Part shown: positions 43,501-55,148 of the stretch, piece by piece | Numbering within the stretch: position 1 is the first letter of the stretch | Layout: each line of letters begins with the position of its first letter | The notes under the pieces: model-generated | Seen by the model: the letters and a program-made list of their open reading frames with translations, nothing else | Databases searched by the model: none | What the model was told of the DNA's origin: nothing | Assembly (NCBI RefSeq): GCF_012489685.1 | Contig: NC_080045.1 | Span: forward strand, 51,357,096-51,421,095 | Length of the DNA stretch: 64,000 nt | Direction: 5' to 3' | Source: Lotus japonicus | Taxonomy: Eukaryota; Streptophyta; Magnoliopsida; Fabales; Fabaceae | Translations under genes and position numbers: made by a program

Positions 43501-44519
43501 CTAATTTTCCTCCACAGGATATGCAGAACCTGCCTTCCCCTGCTCGTGAAGAAAATATACCACATGATGAGGTGCAGGGTGGTGAGGGTCCAATCATTCA
43601 GCCTGACCAAGTGATTGGCGTAATGCCCCTACCCAAGGCTGATGTTCTGGCCTCTGCTCATTCTGAACCTTCTCCTCGACAGCTTCAAACTTCTCCTCAA
43701 TAGCCTCGACTTTCTCCTTAGCAACTTCAACAAGATGCCAGAGCCGCTTTGCTCTCACCTCATGCTAAGGGAGGCTCAGCTTCTTCTAAGACGGCTGCCT
43801 CTTCTCATACTTCTAGTGAAAGACTCAGTGCTCTTTTAGTCGAGGATCCTCTTTCCATCTTCCAGTGCTTCTTTGATGGTACTTTGGATCTCGAGTCTCC
43901 GCCGCGCCAAGCTGAAACTACTGAGACTGCTCAGTCTGGTGGAGTGCCCGATGATAGCCGGATTGAGGCGGCTCTTGTTAAGTTAAAAGGGCTGGTTTTC
44001 GATACTGGCTTCATCGACAGTGTCCGAGTCACCCCTCAATTAGGCCAAGAAGTGAAAGAATTGCTTGCCTTCCTCTTAAGCCAACAACTTGATCAGACTC
44101 AGGCAGATGCTCTCGTCGAGTTGCAGACTCTCGTGGTCGATATCGTGGCCACGCTTGACAAGGCCATTGTGGTGGAGCAATCCATTGAGACCAAAAAGGC
44201 ACAAGTGACCTCCAATACCAATGGCCTATTGCCCGCGAAAGAAGAAGTTCTCAAGCTGACCGCTAGGAGAACTCTCATTGCAGCTGAGTTGTCGAGTGTT
44301 GATGCTCGACTGGATGAGCTTCACAGGGAGGTAGCCAGGCTCGAGAAGCAAAAGGCTATGTTGATTGATGAAGGCCCAGCTGTGAATTCTCGACTGAATG
44401 CGCTGGCTGCTGAGTGCACGAGTGTGATGCTATCGACATCTCAACTTTCTAAGGAGGTAGCAGCGGAGCAGCGTATGAAGCAAAGCTTGGATTCTAGGAT
44501 TGCTGCTGCTGGGGTTTAG
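40591..44519 (+). pseudogene. Plant-mobile-domain antisense gene of the Tat-like element
   Basis: Four exons: 40591-42613, 42681-42799, 42874-43188 and 43266-44519, with GT..AG introns and consistent phase. The first exon encodes a plant mobile domain (PF10536-type): RSPITYNPAMLLSSLFFWER, HVPFGMLSPTLLDVAAITGL, HVAFLLYWLSAYVLC, LANLLHEGRIIAMARLVLG. Low-complexity S/P/Q sequence follows, with an acidic D-run at about 42750. The last about 200 residues form a long coiled coil (ARLEKQKAMLIDEGPAVNSR). Four in-frame stops interrupt it: TAG 41896, TGA 43296, TAG 43701, TAG 43719. Each is one C-to-T change away from CAG or CGA. Apart from these the frame is open, so decay is recent. PMD genes in antisense between pol and the 3' LTR are known in Tat/Ogre-like retrotransposons. 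Function of the protein in such elements is unknown. Confidence 0.75.
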
Positions 44520-45063
44520 CTTGAAGCCTTCAAGTCGAGGATTTAGATTTCATAATTGTGGTTTTATTGTAATGGCCATGGATCTATTGTGGCCCTTGTT
44601 GCCAACTTTGTAACAATCATTCCTGTACCTTTATTCGACTTTTGATTAATGGATGAATTTGTGTTGGCAATGCTTGATATGCTTTATTTCTCGATTCGCA
44701 TTTTATTGTCGATTCAGTCTTTGTCATATTACTTCCTGCATTGTATTGCTAAGTTTCACACCATTTAACTTGGTGCTTGATCTAACCTTTCAACTTCCAA
44801 GTTTCCTTGAAAACCACGATAATTTATAACGCTTTTATCACGTTCTTGTTCAACGACTTAAGAACTTCCTCCACTTGTGGTGGTGGTTGACGTGGCTTGC
44901 CGTGTTTGGCTGACGCTTTGGTAACTGCATGCTTGCATTAATGCGGCTGTTTGTTATCTCCCTATTATAAATGGAGCCGTTTTTTACTCATCTTTCAACA
45001 ACAACTCTTTTTCTTTCCATTCTCATCTTCTTCCTGCGATCTAAGAACCTTTCATCCTTCACC
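44520..45063 (+). promoter_or_regulatory. Intergenic region with TATA box of the second antisense gene
   Basis: AT-rich 3' flank of the PMD gene, then a TATA-like CCTATTATAAATGGAGCC (44961-44978) and a CA/CT-rich leader up to the ATG at 45064. The TATA-to-ATG distance is about 95 bp. Confidence 0.55.
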
Positions 45064-45432
45064 ATGGATAGCAGACTTATTCTTCGTCGTATCAGGGACT
45101 TGGCTTTCCAGGAGAACCTTTTCCAGAACCTGTATGACTCCTCTGCTGGCCTTGATGAGCTTCTAGGGCTCATTGATCAACTGCTTCATAGGCCAATCAT
45201 CGCGCGCGTTAGAATTCCTCTTCAGGAGTTCCAGGGGCTTCTCTTGGAGGCCAAACCTCTGTTTGAAGAGTTCCGGGAACTTTCAGTAATGGTGTTCTTT
45301 CAGGAACACCAAATAGATGAGTGGAGGGAGAAATTCGATTTTCTCCAGGCCTCTTTGGATCAGCAAGACCCTGAAGGTCTTGTTCGATCAGTCGTCGAGA
45401 TATTTGCAGCCTCCCTTGAAGACTTGGTGTAA
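45064..45432 (+). pseudogene. Second antisense gene of the Tat-like element, truncated by a Sirevirus
   Basis: 122 codons remain: MDSRLILRRIRDLAFQENLF, then helical, leucine- and glutamate-rich sequence (PLFEEFRELS, DEWREKFDFLQASLDQQD). The Sirevirus LTR starts at 45428, and its first bases (TGTAA) supply the stop codon TAA at 45430-45432, so the original protein continued beyond. No known domain recognised. The N-terminus resembles that of the Sirevirus antisense ORF at 55520 (shared pattern R-x2-AF-x-E-x-LF-x-N and a following LL/EF-rich helical region). It lies after the PMD gene in the same orientation. Confidence 0.6.
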
Positions 45433-46637
45433 GATCAAAGTTTTGATCTAGTAGTACAACTCTATGTTTTGATGATTACAAGTTAACCTTTTGATATGAA
45501 CAATTGTGGTACTCTAACGTGTTTTTCTGAGTGTGCTATTTACAGGCTCTGACCTCAACTCAATCTCACACAAATCAGAAGCACTGTGTATAAAGAGCTA
45601 CCCAAGCAACGCTTTCGCATTCACCATGTTCAGTATGAACAGTGGAAAAGCTTCAGAAGTTCTGAAGTTATACAAACTCTGATGTGGACTCAGTCACGAG
45701 AAGCTCTGAAGATCCAGAAAGTCTGATAACCAAGAAACACTGAAGGCTCAGATGTTCTGATGGTGTAGAAGACTCTGAAGATCCAGAAGCTGATTAGTGA
45801 AGTTCTGATGTCCAGAAGCAAGATACTCTGAAGACCATGTTCTTCCCTCTGAGTTCAGAATCAGAAGAAACAATGGTCAGAGGATCTGGGCTTTCCCTCT
45901 GACTCTGATCAACCGGCTTCACAAGTTCCAATATGAAGCATTCCCTTGATCAGAAGTCTCCTAGGTTTAAAGGTCGCGTCGCTATCCAAGTACAAAAGCA
46001 TATGTACTATCCTGACGACCTACTTAACAGTCTCAGACACAGCAGAAGCTGGATTTTCCAGAACTGCCCTCCAACGGTAGCATTTCCCATGCAACGCTCA
46101 ACCCTAATCCTTGGAGTATATAAAGAGGCTGAAGACTGAAAGAAACGGCTAGAAGCATTCACATACGCGCAAGACAATCTTAAATTCTTCTAAGTTTTTC
46201 TTTCATCTGAAATTCATTGAGTTTACTATTAGCTTTTTAGAAGCAAATCTCTTGTAAACAATTCTTTGATAAACAGTTTGTTTAGTTCCTTTAGGAGATC
46301 AAGGTTGATCGGATCCTAGAGAAGACTAAGAGAGTGAATCTTAGTGTGAGCTAAGTCAGTGTAATTGTTAGTCACTTGTAGGTTTCAAGTGCAGTTGTAA
46401 CTCTTACCTGATTAGTGGATTGCCTTCATTCTAAGAAGGAAGAAATCACCTTAACGGGTGGACTGGAGTAGCTTGAGTGATTTATCAAGTGAACCAGGAT
46501 AAAATCCTTGTGTGCTTTCCTATCTCTTATCTTTAGCACTTAAGTTCTCGAAAGATTTGTCAAAATCTTTAAGGTGGAAGTTTTATACTGAAAACGTTAT
46601 TCAAACCCCCCCTTTTCTACCATTTTTCATACCTTCA
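45428..46637 (+). repeat. Sirevirus 5' LTR
   Basis: 1210 bp, TGTAAG...CTTCA. Promoter-like GTATATAAAGAGGCTG at 46116-46131, in the last half. U3 is rich in CAGAAG/TCTGA motifs. Private differences from the later LTRs include GGAGTATATA (GGCGTATATA in the others) and GGATCCTAG (GGATGCTAG). Confidence 0.9.
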
Positions 46638-46638
46638 A

Positions 46639-46652
46639 TTGGTATCAGAGCG
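46639..46652 (+). promoter_or_regulatory. Primer-binding site (initiator Met tRNA)
   Basis: TTGGTATCAGAGCG begins two bases after the LTR end. It is the standard copia PBS complementary to the 3' end of tRNA-iMet. Confidence 0.92.
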
Positions 46653-46709
46653 CAAGTTCTGATTACCACACCTAACAGTGTTCAGTGATCCGGGCCGGTG
46701 TGAAAAACA

Positions 46710-48620
46710 ATGGCTGCCACCACCAGTGAAACTCAAAGAGATGGTTACAATGCAAAGCCTCCTATGTTCGACGGTCAAAGGTTCGAATACTGGAAAGATA
46801 GACTGGAAAGTTTCTTTCTGGGTTTCGATGCAGATCTCTGGGATATTATTGTGGATGGCTACGAGCGTCCAGTTGATGCAGATGGCAAGAAGATCCCAAG
46901 GTCAGAGATGACTGCAGATCAAAAGAAGCTGTACTCACAACATCACAAAGCAAGAGCAATTCTTCTAAGTGCTATTTCCTATGAAGAGTACCAGAAGATT
47001 ACAGATCGTGAGTTTGCGAAAGGCATTTTCGAATCTCTGAAGATGTCTCATGAAGGAAACAAGAAAGTCAAAGAATCAAAGGCATTGTCTTTGATCCAAA
47101 AATATGAATCCTTCATCATGGAGCCAAATGAGTCCATTGAAGAAATGTTCTCCAGATTTCAGCTGCTTGTAGCTGGCATACGACCTCTCAACAAGAGCTA
47201 CACAACAAAAGATCATGTCATAAGGGTCATCAGGTGTCTTCCTGAAAGTTGGATGCCTTTAGTGACTTCAATAGAGCTCACGAGAGACGTTGAGAATATG
47301 AGTTTAGAAGAACTCATCAGCATTTTGAAATGCCATGAGCTGAAACGCTCAGAGATGCAAGATCTGAGGAAAAAGTCCATAGCCTTGAAATCTAAATCTG
47401 AAAAGGCTAAGGTTGAGAAGTCAAAAGCTCTTCAAGCTGAAGAAGAGGAATCTGAAGAAGCATCAGAAGATTCTGATGAAGATGAGCTGACTCTGATCTC
47501 CAAGAGACTCAACCGCATCTGGAAGCACAGGCAGAGCAAGTTCAAAGGCTCTGGAAAGGCAAAAGGAAAGTATGAGTCCTCAGGCCAGAAGAAGTCTTCA
47601 ATCAAGGAAGTCACATGTTTTGAGTGCAAAGAATCTGGGCACTACAAAAGTGATTGTCCAAAGTTGAAGAAGGACAAGAAGCCAAAGAAGCACTTCAAGA
47701 CGAAGAAGAGTCTGATGGTGACATTTGATGAATCAGAGTCAGAGGATGTTGACTCTGATGGTGAAGTCCAAGGACTCATGGCGATTGTCAAAGACAAGGA
47801 AGCAGAGTCAAAGAGAGTTGTTGACTCTGACTCAGAATCAGAAGGAGATCCTAACTCAGACGATGAAAATGAGGTATTCGCTTCTTTCTCTACCTCTGAA
47901 CTGAAACATGCATTGTCTGATATTATGGATAAGTATAACTCCTTATTGTCTAAGCATAAGAAGCTGAAAAAGAACTTATCTGCTGTTTCCAAGACTCCTT
48001 CTGAACATGAGAAAATTATTTCTGATTTGAAAAATGATAATCATGCCTTGATCAATTCTAACTCTGTGCTTAAGAACCAGATTGTTAAGTTAGAAGAAAT
48101 TGTTGCCTGTGATGCCTCTGATTGTAGAAATGAATCTAAGTATGAAAAGTCTTTTCAAAGATTCCTAGCTAAAAGCGTGGATAGAAGCTTAATGGCTTCA
48201 ATGATCTATGGCGTAAGCAGAAATGGAATGCATGGCATTGGCTATTCTAAACCAATTAGAAATGAGTCCTCTGTGTCTAAAGCTAAATCCTTGTATGAAT
48301 GCTTTGTTCCCTCTGGTACCATATTGCCTGATCCTGTACCTGCTAAAGTTGCTAAAAACCCTCTTAAAAAGGGATCTTTCTCTATGACTAAATATCATGC
48401 AAATATTCCTTTAAAATATCATGTTGAGACACCCAAGGTGATCAGAACCTCTGGGGTAACTAACAAGAGAGGACCCAGAAAGTGGGTACCTAAGGACAAG
48501 ATTATCTATGTTGCAGATATCCTTGATAGCTCCACTGAAACACCAATCATGGTATCTGGACAGTGGATGCTCGCGTCACATGACGGGAGAAAGGCGTATG
48601 TTCCGAGAGCTGAAACTTAA
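46710..48620 (+). CDS. Sirevirus Gag
   Basis: 636 residues with no stop, starting at the first ATG after the PBS. Order: gag core ([75 protein letters not shown]), acidic stretches, CCHC zinc knuckle [14 protein letters not shown] (about residue 305), basic [11 protein letters not shown], a coiled-coil region, and a C-terminal part KGPRKWVP-like. Structural protein of the intracellular particle. The last about 37 codons overlap the start of pol in another frame. A near relative without the knuckle is at 32448-34214. Confidence 0.92.
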   Translation: MAATTSETQRDGYNAKPPMFDGQRFEYWKDRLESFFLGFDADLWDIIVDGYERPVDADGKKIPRSEMTADQKKLYSQHHKARAILLSAISYEEYQKITDREFAKGIFESLKMSHEGNKKVKESKALSLIQKYESFIMEPNESIEEMFSRFQLLVAGIRPLNKSYTTKDHVIRVIRCLPESWMPLVTSIELTRDVENMSLEELISILKCHELKRSEMQDLRKKSIALKSKSEKAKVEKSKALQAEEEESEEASEDSDEDELTLISKRLNRIWKHRQSKFKGSGKAKGKYESSGQKKSSIKEVTCFECKESGHYKSDCPKLKKDKKPKKHFKTKKSLMVTFDESESEDVDSDGEVQGLMAIVKDKEAESKRVVDSDSESEGDPNSDDENEVFASFSTSELKHALSDIMDKYNSLLSKHKKLKKNLSAVSKTPSEHEKIISDLKNDNHALINSNSVLKNQIVKLEEIVACDASDCRNESKYEKSFQRFLAKSVDRSLMASMIYGVSRNGMHGIGYSKPIRNESSVSKAKSLYECFVPSGTILPDPVPAKVAKNPLKKGSFSMTKYHANIPLKYHVETPKVIRTSGVTNKRGPRKWVPKDKIIYVADILDSSTETPIMVSGQWMLASHDGRKAYVPRAET

Positions 48621-51606
48621 GCCTGGAGGCGAAGTTGGCTTTGGAGGAAATGAAAAGGGTAAAATTGTTGGTACTGGTACTATTTGTGTAGATAGTAGTC
48701 CATGCATTGATAATATGTTATTGGTAGACGGCTTAACACATAACTTATTGTCTATAAGTCAATTAGCTGACAAGGGTTATGATGTTATATTCAATCAAAA
48801 GTCCTGCCGGGCTGTAAGTCAAATCGATGGCTCTGTTCTGTTTAACAGCAAGAGGAAGAACAACATTTATAAGATCAGATTATCTGAGTTGGAGGCTCAG
48901 AATGTGAAGTGCCTTCTGTCTGTTAATGAAGAGCAGTGGGTATGGCATAGACGGTTAGGGCATGCCAGTATGAGAAAGATTTCTCAGCTGAGCAAGCTAA
49001 ACCTTGTCAGGGGCTTACCCAATCTGAAGTTCGCTTCAGACGCTCTTTGTGAAGCATGTCAGAAAGGCAAATTCACAAAAGTCCCTTTCAAGGCAAAGAA
49101 TGTTGTCTCAACCTCAAGGCCGTTAGAACTTCTGCATATCGACCTTTTTGGACCAGTGAAAACTGAGTCTATAGGTGGCAAGAGATATGGGATGGTTATT
49201 GTTGATGACTATAGCCGCTGGACATGGGTAAAGTTTCTAACCCGCAAGGATGAGTCTCATGCTGTGTTCTCTACCTTCATTGCTCAAGTGCAAAACGAGA
49301 AGGCTTGTAGGATTGTGCGTGTCAGAAGCGACCATGGTGGAGAGTTTGAGAATGACAAGTTTGAGAGTCTGTTTGATTCCTATGGAATTGCACATGATTT
49401 CTCTTGTCCCAGAACTCCTCAACAAAACGGTGTTGTTGAGAGGAAGAACAGAACTCTTCAGGAGATGGCTAGAACCATGCTCCAAGAAACTGGCATGGCT
49501 AAGCACTTTTGGGAAGAGGCAGTAAATACAGCATGTTACATTCAGAACAGAATCTCTGTGAGACCAATTCTGAATAAGACTCCTTATGAATTGTGGAAGA
49601 ACATAAAACCCAACATTTCTTATTTTCATCCTTTTGGCTGTGTTTGTTATGTTCTCAATACTAAGGATAGATTGCATAAATTTGATGCTAAGTCTTCTAA
49701 GTGTCTATTGCTCGGTTACTCTGAGAGATCTAAAGGTTTTAGATTTTATAATACTGATGCTAAGACTATTGAAGAATCTATTCATGTTAGATTTGACGAT
49801 AAGCTTGACTCTGACCAGTCAAAGCTAGTTGAAAAGTTTGCAGATTTAAGCATTAATGTTTCTGACAAAGGCAAAGCTCCAGAGGAAGTTGAGCCAGAGG
49901 AAGATGAACCAGAGGAAGAAGCTGGTCCCTCTAACTCACAAACTCTGAAGAAGAGCAGAATCACTGCAGCTCACCCTAAGGAATTGATTCTGGGCAACAA
50001 AGACGAACCAGTCAGAACCAGATCTGCCTTCAGACCCTCTGAAGAGACCTTGCTCAGTCTGAAAGGATTGGTGTCCTTAATTGAACCCAAGTCCATAGAT
50101 GAAGCTCTTCAGGACAAGGATTGGATTCTGGCCATGGAAGAAGAATTGAATCAATTTTCCAAGAACGATGTTTGGAGCTTAGTGAAGAAGCCTGAGAGTG
50201 TCCATGTTATTGGAACGAAATGGGTATTCAGAAACAAGCTGAATGAGAAAGGAGATGTAGTCAGAAACAAGGCAAGGCTAGTTGCTCAAGGCTACAGCCA
50301 GCAGGAAGGAATAGACTACACTGAAACATTTGCTCCAGTAGCAAGACTGGAGGCAATCAGACTGTTGATCTCTTTCTTAGTAAATCACAACATAGTTCTA
50401 CATCAGATGGACGTAAAGAGTGCCTTCCTAAATGGTTATATCTCAGAGGAAGTCTATGTTCATCAACCCCCAGGTTTTGAAGATGAGAAGAAACCAGACC
50501 ATGTGTTCAAATTGAAGAAATCACTCTACGGTCTGAAGCAAGCTCCCAGAGCATGGTATGAGAGACTTAGCTCATTCCTTCTGGAGAATGAGTTTGTAAG
50601 GGGTAAAGTAACTCTTTTTTGCAAGACTTATATAGATGATATCTTAATTGTGCAAATTTATGTTGATGATATTATATTTGGTTCTGCTAATCAATCTCTA
50701 TGCAAAGAATTTTCTGAGATGATGCAGGCTGAATTTGAGATGAGTATGATGGGAGAATTAAAGTACTTTCTGGGAATACAAGTTGATCAAACACCAGAAG
50801 GAACATATATCCATCAGAGCAAGTACACTAAAGAACTTCTGAAGAAGTTCAATATGCTGGAATCTACAGTGGCCAAGACTCCAATGCATCCTACATGCAT
50901 TCTGGAGAAAGAAGATAAAAGTGGTAAAGTATGTCAGAAGCTCTATCGTGGCATGATAGGTTCACTTCTATACTTAACTGCATCTAGGCCAGACATACTA
51001 TTTAGTGTTCATTTATGTGCTCGTTTCCAATCAGATCCAAGGGAAACCCACTTAACTGCTGTTAAGAGGATCCTAAGGTATCTGAAAGGCACCACTAACC
51101 TTGGCTTGATGTATAAGAAAACATCAGAGTATAAGCTTTCAGGTTACTGTGATGCTGATTATGCTGGAGACAGAACAGAGAGGAAAAGTACTTCCGGAAA
51201 TTGTCAATTTCTGGGAAGCAATCTAGTCTCATGGGCAAGCAAGAGGCAATCAACCATTGCACTATCAACTGCAGAGGCAGAATATATCTCAGCAGCAATA
51301 TGCAGCACTCAGATGCTCTGGATGAAACATCAGCTGGAGGATTATCAGATCCTTGAGAGCAATATCCCAATCTATTGTGATAACACTGCTGCAATCTCAT
51401 TGAGTAAGAATCCTATCCTGCATTCAAGGGCAAAGCACATTGAGGTAAAGTATCACTTTATTAGAGATTATGTACAGAAGGGCGTACTTCTTCTGAAGTT
51501 TGTTGATACTGACCATCAATGGGCAGATATCTTTACAAAGCCCTTAGCAGAGGATAGATTTAATTTTATTCTGAAAAATCTAAACATGGACTTTTGTCCA
51601 GAGTGA
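48508..51606 (+). CDS. Sirevirus Pol (protease, integrase, reverse transcriptase, RNase H)
   Basis: An open frame of at least 1032 codons; it is already open from 48460 and is in +1 register relative to gag. Protease active site [13 protein letters not shown] (about residue 16), GAG-pre-integrase HRRLGHASM, integrase core with [20 protein letters not shown] and [16 protein letters not shown] (DDE triad visible). Reverse transcriptase spans [20 protein letters not shown] to the catalytic YVDDIIFGS. RNase H has [30 protein letters not shown] and [14 protein letters not shown]. The TGA stop is at 51604. Just before YVDD the sequence ARGKV-like [12 protein letters not shown] appears two residues shorter than usual for the family (remembered). 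Otherwise it looks intact and possibly functional. Expression needs a frame change from gag or a fresh start. Confidence 0.92.
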   Translation: MLQISLIAPLKHQSWYLDSGCSRHMTGERRMFRELKLKPGGEVGFGGNEKGKIVGTGTICVDSSPCIDNMLLVDGLTHNLLSISQLADKGYDVIFNQKSCRAVSQIDGSVLFNSKRKNNIYKIRLSELEAQNVKCLLSVNEEQWVWHRRLGHASMRKISQLSKLNLVRGLPNLKFASDALCEACQKGKFTKVPFKAKNVVSTSRPLELLHIDLFGPVKTESIGGKRYGMVIVDDYSRWTWVKFLTRKDESHAVFSTFIAQVQNEKACRIVRVRSDHGGEFENDKFESLFDSYGIAHDFSCPRTPQQNGVVERKNRTLQEMARTMLQETGMAKHFWEEAVNTACYIQNRISVRPILNKTPYELWKNIKPNISYFHPFGCVCYVLNTKDRLHKFDAKSSKCLLLGYSERSKGFRFYNTDAKTIEESIHVRFDDKLDSDQSKLVEKFADLSINVSDKGKAPEEVEPEEDEPEEEAGPSNSQTLKKSRITAAHPKELILGNKDEPVRTRSAFRPSEETLLSLKGLVSLIEPKSIDEALQDKDWILAMEEELNQFSKNDVWSLVKKPESVHVIGTKWVFRNKLNEKGDVVRNKARLVAQGYSQQEGIDYTETFAPVARLEAIRLLISFLVNHNIVLHQMDVKSAFLNGYISEEVYVHQPPGFEDEKKPDHVFKLKKSLYGLKQAPRAWYERLSSFLLENEFVRGKVTLFCKTYIDDILIVQIYVDDIIFGSANQSLCKEFSEMMQAEFEMSMMGELKYFLGIQVDQTPEGTYIHQSKYTKELLKKFNMLESTVAKTPMHPTCILEKEDKSGKVCQKLYRGMIGSLLYLTASRPDILFSVHLCARFQSDPRETHLTAVKRILRYLKGTTNLGLMYKKTSEYKLSGYCDADYAGDRTERKSTSGNCQFLGSNLVSWASKRQSTIALSTAEAEYISAAICSTQMLWMKHQLEDYQILESNIPIYCDNTAAISLSKNPILHSRAKHIEVKYHFIRDYVQKGVLLLKFVDTDHQWADIFTKPLAEDRFNFILKNLNMDFCPE

Positions 51607-52051
51607 TGATGGATCAGAACCTCTGACTATGATACTTCTTGATCAGAAGATGTCTAGTCCAGAAGGTAACTCAATCAGAGTGTGTGTACCCACTGGTACT
51701 GACTCTGAAGCTGAGACAACAACACGTGTGTCAGTATTTCTGATGCATAGTTCCTTGTGCCCGTGTGACAGTCTGTTATGATTGCGTGTAGATGTGCTTC
51801 TCTCCTGTGTGTGATTTGTGTATTTACTGTTACTACCTATCTTTAATTTTCAACCGTTGATCTTAAATTGCTTTTTGAATCAACAACGATTATTTGTCAA
51901 AACCCACTATACACACACGATCTCTTTCACTTCCGGTTTTCACTCTCGCTCTCTCTGCTTTTTCAAAAACCGCTTATCCTCGATTTCTCTCTCGATCTCT
52001 CTTCATCTTTCAACCTTCATCTTCTACCTCAAACCTTCAACCGCTTCAAAA

Positions 52052-54909
52052 ATGGTGAGTCAAACCAGAAGATCTACTGCAGATGCACCTCAGTTCCCTC
52101 ACATGGTAGTCGGTCTAGCAACGGGTCAAAGGGGCCCTGTGAATCCGACACAAGATCAAGGTCAAGCCCAAGAGCAGATTGTTCCAATTGTAGAACGGGG
52201 CTGTGCCGTTCACTGCGTATTTGCTCCTGAGGAACTCCAAGTCCTGGCAGAATGGAGATTCGACCTCGACAACCTGGCTACAAATGGGTATGATCTTCGT
52301 CCTGAAGTCCAAGTTCAAGGTTGGGGAAATTACTTCAACAGACTTCGAGGACCGGTGTATGATAGACTGGTAAAGGAATTCTGGAAGCACGCCGACTGTG
52401 ATGATACTCAGGTGGTATCTCACGTGCTTGGAAGAAAGATCATCATCACGGAGAAGTCTTTCGTGAATTTGCTGGGTGCAGACACTGCTTTTGGGTATCG
52501 TTTCCAACTCACGGAATCGAAGCTGAAACCCAGCACCAAGAATACAATCAACGAGGCCCTGTACACCAATTACAAACCGGGCAAGACGAATTACAAGGTG
52601 ATGGACCTTCATCCTAAGCTCAGAATCTGGCACAAGATCCTGCTCCACTGCATAAACCAGAGACCAAAGGGCAGTTCTCCAGACTACATCAACTTCAACC
52701 AGAAAGTGATGTTGTTCTTCATCCAAGACCAGAAGAAGATCTGCCTTCCCTACTTCCTGTTCTCCTACTTGAAGGAATGTATCCGGAAGTCTCGCACCAC
52801 TGCCTCCATCAAGTCAGCAATCAAGTACATCCCCTTTGGGAGACTGCTCTCAGACTTTTTCATTGAAAGCAACCTGGTGCAAGATCTGGTCCATGCTGGA
52901 TGTGTAGAGGATCTGACCACCATTGTCAGTGATGTCTTCACTGCAAATTCTCTGAAGAAGATGGGCTTGGTCCAGAAGAAAATCGCCCCTGCTCGTGAAG
53001 ACACATCTTCTGAAATCAGAAGTAGAAGGATGCCTCTGAATGACTACCCTCTGTGGACTCAGGCAGACAATCCTGACGCCATTAGGTGCTATGTTGAAGA
53101 CCTAAGGGCTCAAGGATTCGAAATTGATCTTGATGAATTCTTCAGCAGACTGCCGCCAGCTCCAGAGTTTCCTTCTCCTCCCAAGAAGAAAGCTCAGAGG
53201 AAGATGATCCTAGAAGAATCTTCTGAGGAATCAGATGTCCCTCTGGTCAAAAAGAAGAAGAGAAAGCCTGATGATGGTGATGATAGTGATAATGAGGATG
53301 GTCCTCCTAAGAAGAAGAAGAAGCAGGTCAGAATCGTGGTGAAGCCTACTCGGGTGGAACCAGCTGCTGAAGTGGTCAGAAGGACTGAACCTCCTGCCAG
53401 AGTGACTAGATCATCAGCACATTCAAGTAAGTCTGCACTTGCTTCTGATGATGATTTGAATTTATTTGATGCACTCCCTATATCTGCCATGCTCAAACAC
53501 TCCTCAAATCCCCTCACTCCTATTCCTGAATCCCAACCAGCTGCTCAAACCACCTCTCCACCACAGTCTCCAAGATCTTCATTCTTTCAACCTTCCCCTA
53601 CTGAAGCACCTCTCTGGAATTTGCTTAAGAACCAACCCTCTAGGTCAGAAGAACCTACCTCTCCCATTACCATTCAGTACAACCCATTATCTTCTGAACC
53701 CATCATTCATGCACAACCAGAGCCTACCCACACAGAACCTGAGCCCAGAACCTCTGATCACTCTGTCCCAAGAGCATCAGAACGTCTGGCTCTCAAACCC
53801 ACGGATACAAACTCTTCCACAGCCTTTACACCTGTATCCTTCCCAACCAATGTTGCTGATTCTTCTCCCTCCAATAACTCTGAATCCATTAGCAAATTCA
53901 TGGAGGTCAGAAAAGAAAAGGTGTCTACCTTAGAAGAGTATTACCTCACCTGTCCAAGCCCTAGGAGATATCCTGGCCCTAGATCTGAACGTCTAGTTGA
54001 CCCAGATGAACCTATCTTGGCCAATCCTTTACAAGAGGCAGACCCTTTGGCTCCACAAGCTCACCCTGCCCCAGACCAACAAGAGCCTATTCAACCAGAA
54101 CTGAACCCGAACAATCAATGTCTAACCAATCCTCGGTTAGATCACCCCATCCTCTGGTTGAAACTTCAGAACCTCACCTTGGAACCTCTGAACCCAATGC
54201 TCAAACGTTTCACATTGGTTCTCCACAAGGTGCCTCTGAAGCTCACAGCAGCAATCACCCAGCCTCTCCTGAAACCAATCTCTCCATAATCCCTTACACT
54301 CACCTCCGACCCACATCTCTCTCTGAGTGCATCAATAATTTCTATCATGAAGCTTCTTTGATGCTACGCAATGTGCACGGTCAGACTGACCTCAGTGAGA
54401 ATGCTGAACGTGTGGCTGATGAGTGGAACACTCTGGGCACTTGGCTTGTGGCTCAAGTTCCAATTATGATGCAGCTCCTGCATGCAGAGGGAAGTCAGAG
54501 CATTGAGGCTGCAAAGTAAAGGTTTGCTCGAAGGGTGGCTCTTCATGAACAAGAACAGAGACATAAGCTTCTTGAAGCTATTGAAGAAGCCAAGAGAAAG
54601 AAAGCTCAAGCAGAAGAAGCTGCACGTCAAGCAGCAGCTCAAGCTGAACAAGCCCGATTAGAGGCAGAACGACTTGAGGCTGAGGCTGAGGCTCTTAGAT
54701 GCCAAGCACTTGCACCAGTAGTGTTTACTCCTGCTGCTTCTGCTTCCATTCCAGATCCTCAAGCTGCTCAGAATGTTCCTTCCGGTTCTGCTCAGTCAAG
54801 CTCATCCAGACTCGACATCATGGAACAGCGTCTTGACATTCATGAATCCATGCTGATTAAGATGAAGCACATGATGATGGAACTTCTGCGACGAACTGAT
54901 AAACCTTAG
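52052..54909 (+). pseudogene. Sirevirus ORF3 (envelope-like position), broken
   Basis: It begins at ATG 52052 after a CT-rich leader, 445 bp behind pol. N-terminal about 330 residues: a globular domain (WRFDLDNLATNGYDLR, VVSHVLGRKIIITEKSFVNL, LRIWHKILLHCINQRPKGSS) resembling the putative plant transposon protein domain found in legume elements. A K/P/S/T-rich linker and a C-terminal alanine/glutamate coiled coil follow (EEAKRKKAQAEEAARQAAAQ). Defects: a one-base deletion near 54104 relative to the unit-2 copy shifts the frame, and an in-frame TAA lies at 54517-54519, shared by unit 2. Downstream coding resumes in the same frame to TAG at 54907. Sireviruses carry an env-like ORF at this position; I see no clear membrane-fusion signature, so 'envelope' is positional only. 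Described as found, broken. Confidence 0.7.
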
Positions 54910-55148
54910 TTTTAGGATCTCTTCGTTTTTCTTTTTATTTAACATTGTTTTCTTTTTGTTAAACTCTGTTTCTTTATATTTACTTATTCTACTTTGTTCG
55001 TTTGTGATTATCTATGCATATCTATATATATTTGTGTCACATATGTTTGCAAAAATCCTTTTATTCATAATATTTTTCTGTTTACATCATACATTCTTTA
55101 TGTTTACATCATCCATTCCTTCCCTAAGTCTAGAATGGAGGATCCTCC

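Noticed and set aside
52052..54909. Calling ORF3 a true envelope gene
   Set aside because: No convincing signal peptide, fusion peptide or C-terminal membrane anchor is visible; the name would rest on position only.
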